Below the pieces are notes generated by a model. That model saw only the letters and a program-made list of their open reading frames with translations, did no database searches and had not been told where the DNA came from. A program made the position numbers and the translations under genes. Positions 34,886-42,267 of a DNA stretch of 64,000 nucleotides are shown piece by piece. Source of the stretch: Solirubrobacteraceae bacterium (GTDB lineage Bacteria > Actinomycetota > Thermoleophilia > Solirubrobacterales > Solirubrobacteraceae); the NCBI GenBank assembly GCA_017882445.1, contig JADGPK010000007.1, positions 1 through 64,000 of the forward strand, in the 5' to 3' direction. How positions within the stretch are numbered: position 1 is the stretch's first letter; every line of letters begins with the position of its first letter.

Positions 34886-35998
34886 ATGGATGTCATCGAT
34901 TGGGGAACGGCTCAGCGGATCGGCGAGCTGATTGCCGGCTCGCCGCCGTCCGGGCACGTGCGCGCCGCCTCCGTCGAGCCCCTCGCCCGGGATTTCGCGG
35001 AGCGCGTGAGCGCCTACAGCGGACTCGACCTCCCCGCTGCGCTGCCTGCGCTGGAGGTAGTCGATCGGTCCTCGTGGATCGCCGCCAACCTCAAGACCAT
35101 GCGACCGCTGCTCGCGCCGCTGACCGAACGGATGGACAAGGACACGGGCTTCCTCGCCGGCCCGATGCGGTCGGCCTCGGGCCTGCTGCTCGGCGCGCAG
35201 GTGGGCGCGCTCACCGGCGTGCTCTCCCAGCGGGTGCTCGGGCAGTACGACGTAGCGCTGCTCGATGACTCGGCGGCTCCGCGGCTTCTGCTGCTCGGAC
35301 CCAACCTCGCCCAGGCGGCGCGCAACCTGGGAGTCGACCGCGACGAGCTCGTCCTGTGGGTGACGATCCACGAGATCACCCACGCGGTCCAGTTCTCCGG
35401 CGCGCCCTGGCTGCGCGGGCACCTCGGCGGGATGCTCAAAGAGCTGATCGACGGCCTGCAGGTGACCGTCTCCGGCCGGCCCTCGCTGATCGGGCGGCTG
35501 GGCGGGCTGGTTCCCGATCCGGGCGAGCTGCGCAACATCGTCGAGCTCGCCCGCGGAGGACAGCTGCTGCGCCTGACGCTGGGCGAGGATCGCTGGAAGC
35601 TCGTGGAGCGCATGCAGGCGGCGATGTCGCTGATCGAGGGGCACGCCGAGCACACGATGGATGTCGTCGGAGCCGACACGCTGCCATCGCTCACGCGCCT
35701 GCGCGCCGCGATGAACCGTCGTCGCAGCGGGCGCGGTCTTCCATGGCGGGTGCTCGAGCGCCTGCTCGGGCTCGAGCTGAAGCTCCGCCAGTACGAGACG
35801 GGACGCCGCTTCTGCGACGCGGTCGTCAACGACAGCGGTCCACGGGCGCTCACCCGCGCGTGGAGTGGCCCCGAGGCGCTGCCGAGCCCCGGCGAGCTCG
35901 AACAGCCGGCACTCTGGATCGCCCGCATGCAGGCCGCTGACAGCGATTGGCCATCCCCGGCGAACGGCCGAACGCATGTTCCTCCTGTTACAAGCTGA
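34886..35998 (+). CDS. Zinc-dependent metalloprotease-like protein (PF10103, F420-associated family)
   Basis: 370 aa. The zincin helix is VTIHEITHAVQF, with H162, E163 and H166 as the zinc ligands and general base. The family block TGFLAGPMRSASGLLLGAQVGAL and LSQRVLGQYDVALL precede it, and a third-ligand candidate is in LIEGHAEHTMDVVG. In actinobacteria this family often co-occurs with coenzyme F420 genes, but none are here. It lacks a signal peptide, so is probably cytoplasmic. Activity unproven. Confidence 0.88.
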   Translation: MDVIDWGTAQRIGELIAGSPPSGHVRAASVEPLARDFAERVSAYSGLDLPAALPALEVVDRSSWIAANLKTMRPLLAPLTERMDKDTGFLAGPMRSASGLLLGAQVGALTGVLSQRVLGQYDVALLDDSAAPRLLLLGPNLAQAARNLGVDRDELVLWVTIHEITHAVQFSGAPWLRGHLGGMLKELIDGLQVTVSGRPSLIGRLGGLVPDPGELRNIVELARGGQLLRLTLGEDRWKLVERMQAAMSLIEGHAEHTMDVVGADTLPSLTRLRAAMNRRRSGRGLPWRVLERLLGLELKLRQYETGRRFCDAVVNDSGPRALTRAWSGPEALPSPGELEQPALWIARMQAADSDWPSPANGRTHVPPVTS

Positions 35999-36015
35999 GC
36001 CGGCGTGACGGCCAG

Positions 36016-36172
36016 TTGCTACAGGCTTTTCGCGTCGTGCTAGGATCGCGGCGTAACGAACTTCTTTCAGTGGGTTACAAACAGGTGTTCGGTCGCTGAC
36101 GGAGACCATCGAGCACCCGAACAAAGCGACCACATACCCGTCCCTCGCAGCCGGCGAGGAGCCGACAGGAGG
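36016..36172 (+). promoter_or_regulatory. Promoter and structured 5' leader of the phasin-like gene
   Basis: TTGCTA (36016-36021) and an extended -10 TGCTAGGAT (box 36041-36046) open a leader of about 130 bases. In it GTTCGG (36087-36092) can pair with CCGAAC (36117-36122), and GGTCGCT (36091-36097) with AGCGACC (36125-36131). The two stems share GG, so they exclude each other. A third hairpin, CCTCGC/GCGAGG, lies at 36143-36159 just before the GGAGG ribosome site. Confidence 0.5.
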
Positions 36173-36183
36173 ACAAACTTCAC

Positions 36184-36759
36184 ATGCCTACCGCCAACAC
36201 CACATCACCCAAAGCCTCAAAACCCCGCGCCAAAGCGGTCAAACGGGCTTCCGCCAAAACATCGACGACCCGCGGTGCGACGCAGGCAAAAGCCAGGCGC
36301 GCCAAAGGCGCTCGCACGCAGGCCGGGTCGGCGGCCCGCCAGACACAGACCGCCACGCGTGACACCGCTGGCGCGTTTGGCGACTACGCCGAGCGCGCTG
36401 TGCTAATTCCCGTCGGCGCCGCCCTCATCGCCCGCGACCGTGTGGTCGAGAGCGTGACCGACACCTTCTCGAGCTACTCCTCGACGACCAAGGCACAGGC
36501 GCAGCTGCGCCGCTTCGAGCGCCGCGGCGTCACCGCCCGCAAAAGGCTCGAGCGCGAGGTCCGCAAAGCCCGCGTGCGCGTCGAGCGTGAACTGCGTCAG
36601 CGTCGCCGCGTGATCGAGAGCACCGTGAGCGACCTCGAGGACCGCCGTGAAGCGTTCACGAAGAACGGCTCCGAGCTTGCCAACAAGGTTCCCGAGTTCG
36701 CCAACCGCGTTCCCGAGTTCGCCAACAAGGTTCAGGAGCGCATCCTCAGCCTGGTCTGA
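36184..36759 (+). CDS. Lysine/alanine-rich, phasin- or HbhA-like coiled-coil protein
   Basis: 191 aa. The N-terminal 60 residues are Lys/Ala/Thr-rich (SPKASKPRAKAVKRASAK), like a histone-H1 or HU tail. A hydrophobic helix pair (AERAVLIPVGAALIARDRV) follows, then a long basic coiled coil (RRFERRGVTARKRLEREVRK). The C-terminus has three near-identical heptads: ANKVPEF, ANRVPEF, ANKVQER. This layout recalls phasins and mycobacterial heparin-binding hemagglutinin, which coat storage bodies or surfaces, and also nucleoid proteins. Strong RBS (GGAGG), long leader and strong terminator suggest high expression. Role unproven. Confidence 0.65.
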   Translation: MPTANTTSPKASKPRAKAVKRASAKTSTTRGATQAKARRAKGARTQAGSAARQTQTATRDTAGAFGDYAERAVLIPVGAALIARDRVVESVTDTFSSYSSTTKAQAQLRRFERRGVTARKRLEREVRKARVRVERELRQRRRVIESTVSDLEDRREAFTKNGSELANKVPEFANRVPEFANKVQERILSLV

Positions 36760-36823
36760 TCAAGACCCTTCCCCCGCCCGGTCCGGAGAGGCCGGGGCAC
36801 CGCCGCCAAGGCGGTCATCGGGA

Positions 36824-36850
36824 AAGTCTGCCGGCCTCATATCCCGCCGG
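36824..36850 (+). other. 3' UTR hairpin
   Basis: TGCCGGC and GCCGGCA flank a 10-base loop in the stretch between the phasin-like stop and its terminator. A second small stem CCGCC/GGCGG precedes it. Probably a structured 3' UTR that stabilises the mRNA. Confidence 0.4.
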
Positions 36851-36875
36851 CAGTTGTAGCACCCTCTCCTCCCTC

Positions 36876-36913
36876 GACCCGCGGGCGGCCCCCACCGCCC
36901 GCGGGTCATTTTT
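36876..36913 (+). terminator. Strong intrinsic terminator
   Basis: A 13-base perfect stem, GACCCGCGGGCGG (36876-36888) with CCGCCCGCGGGTC (36895-36907), a 6-base loop, then ATTTTT (T-run 36909-36913). It ends the phasin-like transcript. Confidence 0.92.
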
Positions 36914-36926
36914 GTCGGCTTGCGTT

Positions 36927-37050
36927 CCGAGCGGCGCACGCGCCGCTCGGCCTGGCGGCACATGTGCCGCCAGGAGCGGGTCGCACATGTGCGCCCCGGG
37001 CAGTGCCGCATGCGGCACTGCCTTCCAGCCATCCCGGCCGCACATGTGCG
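36927..37050. repeat. Cluster of five palindromes
   Basis: A: CCGAGCGGCG-CACG-CGCCGCTCGG (36927-36950). B: perfect 24-base palindrome 36951-36974, core GCACATGTGC. C: CGCACATGTGCG (36982-36993). D: perfect 24-base palindrome 36999-37022, core GCCGCATGCGGC. E: CGCACATGTGCG (37039-37050). C and E with flanks are inverted copies sharing GGGTCGCACATGTGCG. Centres are 24, 25, 23 and 34 bp apart. The block fills the space between the phasin terminator and the mrp -10 box and encodes no convincing protein. Confidence 0.85.
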
Positions 37051-37083
37051 ACCCGGGCCGGACCGTTTGCGGCACCGGCTGCC

Positions 37084-37089
37084 TACAAT
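37084..37089 (+). promoter_or_regulatory. -10 box TACAAT of mrp, leaderless type
   Basis: TACAAT, 7 bases, then GTG 37097. The ATG at 37088 lies inside the box and is not used. Confidence 0.6.
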
Positions 37090-37096
37090 GGAGGGC

Positions 37097-38266
37097 GTGA
37101 CCAACCGGGATGAGATCCTCAAGGCGCTCGAGGTGGTGATCGACCCGGAGCTGCACCGCTCGATCGTCGAGCTCGACATGGTGCGCTCCATCGACATCAG
37201 CCCCAACGGGGTGGTCGACGTGACGGTGTCGCTGACGACGCCTGGCTGCCCGATCAAGGGCCACTTCCAGGCCACCGTCGCCGACGCCGCCTCCGCGCTC
37301 GAGGGCGTCACGCATGTGAACGTCTACTTCGACGTGCTCACCGACACCCAGAAGGCGACCCTGCAGCAGAAGCTGGGACGCGCCAGCCTGCCCGAGGGCG
37401 CGCTCGCACAGGTCGCAAACGTCATTTGCGTCGGCTCGGGCAAGGGCGGCGTCGGCAAGTCGACGCTGACCGCCAACATCGCCGCGGCCCTCGCCGGGGA
37501 AGGCAAGCGGGTGGGCATCCTCGACGCCGACGTCTGGGGCTACTCCATCCCACGCATGTACGGCCTCGGGGCCACCCGCCCGCCGGTCTCGGCGGAGCGC
37601 AAGATCATTCCGCTCGAGGCCCATGGCGTGAAGGTCATGTCGATCGGCTTCTTCGTGGAGGAGGACGCCGCCGTGGTCTGGCGCGGGCCGATGCTGCACA
37701 AGGCGCTCACCCAGTTTCTGCAGGACGTCGCATGGGGCGCTCTCGACTACCTGCTCGTCGACCTGCCGCCGGGGACCGGGGACGTCTCGATGACGCTCGC
37801 GCAACTGCTTCCCCAGGCGCAGTTCCTGATCGTGACCACGCCACAGCAGACCGCCCAGAAGGTCGCGCGCCGCTCAGCGCACATGGCGCAGAAGGTCTCG
37901 CTCGAGATCTGCGGGGTTGTCGAGAACATGTCCAGCTTCACAACGCCGTCGGGCGAGCGCTTCACGATCTTCGGCGAGGGTGGCGGCCAGGAGCTCGCAG
38001 ACGAGCTCGACGTTCCGCTGCTCGGCAAGGTGCCGCTGACGATGCCGCTGCGCGAGCAGGCCGACGGCGGCCTCCCGCTGGTGATCGAGGACCCCGACGA
38101 CCCCGCCGCCCAGGCGATCCGCCACCTGGCGCGTGGGCTGCTCGCCATGACACCCCTCGAGCTTCCCGTCCTCGAGCCGGTCGAAGCGAGCCCCTCCGGG
38201 CGGACGGGCTCTCATCAGCCAGACGAGAGCCGGAAACCCGTGGGCATGTCGCTGCCGATGGCCTGA
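37097..38266 (+). CDS. mrp: Mrp/ApbC-type Fe-S carrier P-loop ATPase
   Basis: 389 aa. An N-terminal MIP18/DUF59 domain (LKALEVVIDPELHRSIVELDM, TTPGCPIKGHF) is fused to the ParA-like ATPase with GSGKGGVGKSTLTANIA, DADVWGYSIPRM, LLVDLPPGTGDVSM and GVVENMSSF. The CxxC that binds the transferred cluster in many Mrp proteins is missing (TTPSGERF there), as I recall also for other actinobacterial Mrp. Its role is assembly or transfer of Fe-S clusters in the cytoplasm. The tail beyond VPLTMPLREQ is non-conserved. It stands directly downstream of the palindrome cluster. Confidence 0.93.
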   Translation: MTNRDEILKALEVVIDPELHRSIVELDMVRSIDISPNGVVDVTVSLTTPGCPIKGHFQATVADAASALEGVTHVNVYFDVLTDTQKATLQQKLGRASLPEGALAQVANVICVGSGKGGVGKSTLTANIAAALAGEGKRVGILDADVWGYSIPRMYGLGATRPPVSAERKIIPLEAHGVKVMSIGFFVEEDAAVVWRGPMLHKALTQFLQDVAWGALDYLLVDLPPGTGDVSMTLAQLLPQAQFLIVTTPQQTAQKVARRSAHMAQKVSLEICGVVENMSSFTTPSGERFTIFGEGGGQELADELDVPLLGKVPLTMPLREQADGGLPLVIEDPDDPAAQAIRHLARGLLAMTPLELPVLEPVEASPSGRTGSHQPDESRKPVGMSLPMA

Positions 38267-38366
38267 ACCGCAGGCCGTCGCGAGCAGTGACATGCCCTTC
38301 CTGGAAGCGCGGGCCATCGGGCCCTGCGCGGGCGAACCGTCGCGGCCCGACCCGATCACCGACCGC

Positions 38367-38394
38367 TTGACAAGCGCGTCCCACCTGAGAGGAT
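38367..38394 (+). promoter_or_regulatory. Promoter of the lysS-kamDE operon
   Basis: Consensus -35 TTGACA (38367-38372), 16-base spacer, -10 GAGGAT (38389-38394). The ATG of lysS lies 10 bases after the -10 box. The operon therefore starts here and is not simply read from mrp. Confidence 0.6.
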
Positions 38395-38404
38395 CGTCTT
38401 CGAA

Positions 38405-39955
38405 ATGCCAGTACAGGATCAACCGCAGGAGCAGGACGAGCGCCCGCCGGATACACCGGATGAGGCGCTTGACGGCGACGCCGACAACGGCGCGGCGGAA
38501 TTCGACGAACGCCGAGCCAAGATGGAACGGCTGCGGGCGCAGGGGATCGATCCCTATCCGCCCGTCAGCCTGCCGGACCGCACGCTGATCGCCCAGGTGC
38601 TCGCCGCGCACGATCCCGGCGCGCTGGAGGCCGGCGAGCACCGCGAGCTTCGCTACCAGATCGCCGGCCGCCTGATCTCCCGCAGGGTGCACGGCAAGAC
38701 CGCGTTTCTGGACGTGCGCGACCTGTCCGGCTCGATCCAGGTCGTCGTCCGCGTGGACGCGCTCGGGGAGGAGACCTACAACCGCGTCCTCGGCCTCGAC
38801 ATCGGAGACATCGTCGGCGTCGTGGGCTGCGTCTACGTCACCCAGCGGGGCCAGCTCGCACTCGCGGTGCTCGAGTGCACGTTGCTGACCAAGACCCTGC
38901 GTCCGCCGCCGGACAAGCACCACGGGCTCGGCGACACCGGCACGCGCTACCGCTACCGCGAGCTGGACCTGATGGCCAACGAGGAGACGCGCGAGCTGTT
39001 CGTGACCCGCTACAAGATCGTCTACGCGATCCGCGAATGGCTGAACGAACGCAACTTCGTCGAGGTCGAAACGCCGGCGCTGCAGTCGCTGGCGGGCGGT
39101 GCCGGGTCGCGGCCGTTCACGACCCACCACAACGCGCTCAACCGCGACCTCTACCTGCGCATCTCCGTCGAGCTGTTCCTCAACCGCTGCATCGTGGGCG
39201 GCATGGAGAACGTCTACGACATGGGCAAGGTGTTCCGCAACGAGGGCATCTCCCACAAGCACAGCCCCGAGTTCACGATCATCGAGTTCATGATGGCCTA
39301 CGCGGACTACAACGACGTGGCGACCGCGACCGAAGAGATGTTCCGCGACGTCGCCCAGCGGGTGCTCGGCCGGACCGTCATCAAACGGGGCGGTGAAGAC
39401 ATCGACCTGGCCAAGCCGTGGCGGCGGGTCACGATGCGCGAGATCATCCTCGAGCGTTTCGGCCTGGACTTCATGGAGTCGACCCGCGATGAGCTCGCCG
39501 AGGTGCTCGACGGGCCCCTCGACGAGGCGGCCACGTGGGCGGAGGTCGTGGCGGACATCTACTCGGAGAAAATCGAGCACACGATCAACCAGCCGACGCA
39601 CGTGTTCGACTTCCCGCTGGAGCCGTTCCCGATCACCAAGCGCCACGCCGTGCACCCCGAGCTCGGCGAGCATTTCGACGCTGTCATCGGCGGCATCGAG
39701 CTCGTCTCAGGCGACACAGAGCTCAACGACCCCGTCGACCAGTGGCAGCGCTTCGTCGACCAGCGTAAGCGGCGCTTGATCGACGACGAGGATGTACCCC
39801 ACCCCAACGACGAGGAGTACGCGCGGGCGATCGAGTACGGCTACTCCCCGACCGCCGGCGGCGGCATGGGGGTGGACCGCCTGGTGATGATCCTCACCGA
39901 ACGCGACACCCTGCGCGAGGTCATCCCCTTTCCGATCGTCAGGGACCTGCAATGA
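38405..39955 (+). CDS. lysS: Lysyl-tRNA synthetase, class II
   Basis: 516 aa. The N-terminal OB anticodon domain (YQIAGRLISRRVHGKTAFLDVRD) is followed by the class II core: motif 2 GKVFRNEGISHKHSPEFT and motif 3 GGGMGVDRLVM. These are complete, with the anticodon domain, so this is a real LysRS and not a PoxA/EpmA-type paralogue. The first 30 residues are acidic and non-conserved. Its stop overlaps the kamD start by 4 bases (ATGA), tying charging of lysine to a lysine-isomerising enzyme in one operon. Confidence 0.96.
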   Translation: MPVQDQPQEQDERPPDTPDEALDGDADNGAAEFDERRAKMERLRAQGIDPYPPVSLPDRTLIAQVLAAHDPGALEAGEHRELRYQIAGRLISRRVHGKTAFLDVRDLSGSIQVVVRVDALGEETYNRVLGLDIGDIVGVVGCVYVTQRGQLALAVLECTLLTKTLRPPPDKHHGLGDTGTRYRYRELDLMANEETRELFVTRYKIVYAIREWLNERNFVEVETPALQSLAGGAGSRPFTTHHNALNRDLYLRISVELFLNRCIVGGMENVYDMGKVFRNEGISHKHSPEFTIIEFMMAYADYNDVATATEEMFRDVAQRVLGRTVIKRGGEDIDLAKPWRRVTMREIILERFGLDFMESTRDELAEVLDGPLDEAATWAEVVADIYSEKIEHTINQPTHVFDFPLEPFPITKRHAVHPELGEHFDAVIGGIELVSGDTELNDPVDQWQRFVDQRKRRLIDDEDVPHPNDEEYARAIEYGYSPTAGGGMGVDRLVMILTERDTLREVIPFPIVRDLQ

Positions 39956-41508
39956 GCAAGCTGGACCTCGATCCGGGTGTGGTCGCTGCCTGCCGGCAGG
40001 CAGCCACGCGGATCGCCGAGCAGGTGGCCGAGCAGATCGCGGGCCGCACGACGTTGTCGGTCGAGCGCAGCGTCACGCGGCTGCTGGGCGTCGACGGCGC
40101 GAACGCCCTGGAGGTGCCGCTGCCGAACGTGCTCGTGGACCACGTCCACGAGCGGGGCGGCCTCGGCCGCGGGATCGCCTACTGGCTCGGCAACGCGATG
40201 ATCCAGACGACCAGCTCCCCCCAGCAGCTGGCCGAGGCGGTCAGCGCCGGAGAGCTCGATCTCCTCGCTCTGCAGGAGGCCGAGGAGCCCGCGATCCACG
40301 AGCGCGTCACGAGCGAGTGTGCGGCGCGCCTGCGCGAGATCGCACAGCGCTTCGACGAGCGCCGTGCGATGCGCGAGCGCCTGGGCGATGGGGCCGCACC
40401 GCTTCGCTACGTACTGACCGCGACCGGAGACGTGTACGAGGATGTGGTGCACGCCAGGGCCGTCGCCGAAGGGGGCGGGGACATCGTCGCGGTGATCCGC
40501 TCGACCGCCCAGAGCCTGCTCGACTACGTGCCCTACGGCCCCACCACCGAGGGCTACGGCGGCACGTTCGCCACGCAGGCGAACTTCCGCATCATGCGCG
40601 AGGCGATGGACGAGTGGTCAGAGCAGCACGGGCGCTACGTGCGTCTGTCGAGCTTCTGCTCGGGCCTGTGCATGTCGGAGATCGCCGCGATGGGCGCGTG
40701 GGAGGGCTTCGACAACATGGTCAACGACGCCCTCTACGGGATCCTCTATCGCGACATCAACATCGTCCGCGGCCTGATCGATCAGCGGATCTCGCGGATG
40801 ATCAACGGCTACTTCGGCGTGGTGATCAACACCGGCGAGGACAACTACCTGCGCACCGCCGACGCGATCGAGGCTGCGCCGTCGGTGACGGCCTCGCAGT
40901 TCATCAACCACCAGCTCGCCCTCGATTCGGGCGTCCCGGACTCCCAGATCGGGCTCGGCGACGCGTTCGAGATCGACGTGCCGGTGAAGAACGGCCTGCT
41001 GTACGAGTGGGCGCAGGCGCAGCTCACGCGCGAGCTGTTCCCCGACTGTCCCGTCAAGTACATGCCTCCAACCAGGCACATGGACGGCAACCTCTTCCGC
41101 ACGCATGCCGCCGACACGCTGTTCAACCTCGTCACGATCGCCACCGGCCAGGGCATCCAGACGATCGGGGTGCCGACAGAGGGGATCTTCACCCCCCACA
41201 TCCACGACCGCGTCCTCGGCCTGCAGAACGTGGGCTACGTCTTCAACGCCGCGCACGATTTGGGCGAGGAGATCGAGTTCAAGCGCGGCGGGATCATCCA
41301 GACCAGGGCGCAGCAGGTGCTCGCGGGAGCCCACGAGCTGCTCGAGCGGATCGCCCAGACTGGCCTCTTCGGAGCGATCGAGGACGCGACGTTCGGCGAC
41401 GTCAGCCGCAAGCAGGACGAGGGCCGCGGCATCGAGGGGATCGTCAGCACCGAGCCCGGATACTTCAACCCGTTCGTCGAGCTGATGCGCGAGGCCAGCT
41501 ATGCCTAG
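39952..41508 (+). CDS. kamD: Lysine 5,6-aminomutase alpha subunit
   Basis: 518 aa, the usual length. With KamE it moves the terminal amino group of D-lysine or L-beta-lysine from C6 to C5, using adenosylcobalamin and PLP. The conserved TIM-barrel blocks are present: LDYVPYGPTTEGYGGTFATQ, SSFCSGLCMSEIAAMGAWE, INTGEDNYLRTADA and PVKYMPPTRHMDGNLFRTHA. It is translationally coupled to lysS upstream and overlaps kamE by 8 bases downstream. No other lysine-fermentation genes (kdd, kce, kamA) are in the window. Confidence 0.93.
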   Translation: MSKLDLDPGVVAACRQAATRIAEQVAEQIAGRTTLSVERSVTRLLGVDGANALEVPLPNVLVDHVHERGGLGRGIAYWLGNAMIQTTSSPQQLAEAVSAGELDLLALQEAEEPAIHERVTSECAARLREIAQRFDERRAMRERLGDGAAPLRYVLTATGDVYEDVVHARAVAEGGGDIVAVIRSTAQSLLDYVPYGPTTEGYGGTFATQANFRIMREAMDEWSEQHGRYVRLSSFCSGLCMSEIAAMGAWEGFDNMVNDALYGILYRDINIVRGLIDQRISRMINGYFGVVINTGEDNYLRTADAIEAAPSVTASQFINHQLALDSGVPDSQIGLGDAFEIDVPVKNGLLYEWAQAQLTRELFPDCPVKYMPPTRHMDGNLFRTHAADTLFNLVTIATGQGIQTIGVPTEGIFTPHIHDRVLGLQNVGYVFNAAHDLGEEIEFKRGGIIQTRAQQVLAGAHELLERIAQTGLFGAIEDATFGDVSRKQDEGRGIEGIVSTEPGYFNPFVELMREASYA

Positions 41509-42259
41509 GGAGGTGGACCACAGGGCGGTGAGGCCGTACGCCGACCACCTCGGCGACGGCCTCGTGCAGATGAGCTTCACGCTGCCCGTTCCCTACTCGC
41601 TGGCCGCGCGCAAGGCGGCGCTCGAGCTGGCCGCGAAGATGGGCTTCCAGGAGCCGGAGGTGATCCACTACGAGCAGCTGACCGAGGGCTACACCTACTT
41701 CGTGATGTACGGGCGCTGCGTTCAGAGCGTCGACTTCGACGCGCTGCAGGGCGAGGGCTTCGACATCGAGTACATGACCGAGGACGAGATCGAGCGCTTC
41801 GCCGAAGAGCACCTCGGCCGCAACGTCGTGGTTGTCGGCGCGAGCACCGGCTCGGACACCCACAGCGTGGGGATCGACGCGATGCTCAACCTCAAGGGCT
41901 ACCACGGCCACCACGGCCTCGAGGGCTACCGCTTCTTCAAGACCTACAACCTCGGCAGCCAGGTGCCCAACAGCGTGCTGCTGGCCAAGGCGATCGAGGT
42001 CGGCGCGGACGCGATCCTCGTCTCCCAGACGGTCACCCAGCAGAACCTCCACGTGCAGAACTTGACCGAGCTCGTCGAGATGGTCGAGGCGGAGGGCCGC
42101 CGGGGGGACATGATCCTCGCGTGCGGAGGGCCGCGCGTATCCAACGAGCTGGCCAAGGAGCTCGGCTATGACGCGGGCTTCTCCAAGGGCACCGAACCCC
42201 ACCACCTCGCGACGTTCATCGTGCGGGAGCTCGCCGCGCGGGTAGCCGCGACCGGCTGA
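41501..42259 (+). CDS. kamE: Lysine 5,6-aminomutase beta (cobalamin-binding) subunit
   Basis: 252 aa. The base-off B12 motif DTHSVG (DxHxxG) is in GASTGSDTHSVGIDAML, and the Rossmann fold follows. The lysine in the following NLKGY segment is the likely PLP-attachment residue by position. Further conserved blocks: TYNLGSQVPN, LVSQTVTQQN and LACGGPRVSNELAKELGYDAG. It forms the active enzyme with KamD. The gene is followed after 8 bases by the P-loop gene. Confidence 0.94.
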   Translation: MPREVDHRAVRPYADHLGDGLVQMSFTLPVPYSLAARKAALELAAKMGFQEPEVIHYEQLTEGYTYFVMYGRCVQSVDFDALQGEGFDIEYMTEDEIERFAEEHLGRNVVVVGASTGSDTHSVGIDAMLNLKGYHGHHGLEGYRFFKTYNLGSQVPNSVLLAKAIEVGADAILVSQTVTQQNLHVQNLTELVEMVEAEGRRGDMILACGGPRVSNELAKELGYDAGFSKGTEPHHLATFIVRELAARVAATG

Positions 42260-42267
42260 ACTTCTCG

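Noticed and set aside
36912-37100. Cys/His-rich reading frames across the palindrome cluster
   Set aside because: They follow from the repeated CACATGTGC in any frame, have no ribosome site, and sit between a terminator and the mrp promoter.
39952-42259. A lysine-fermentation cluster
   Set aside because: No dehydrogenase, cleavage enzyme, 2,3-aminomutase or CoA-transferase genes are present here.
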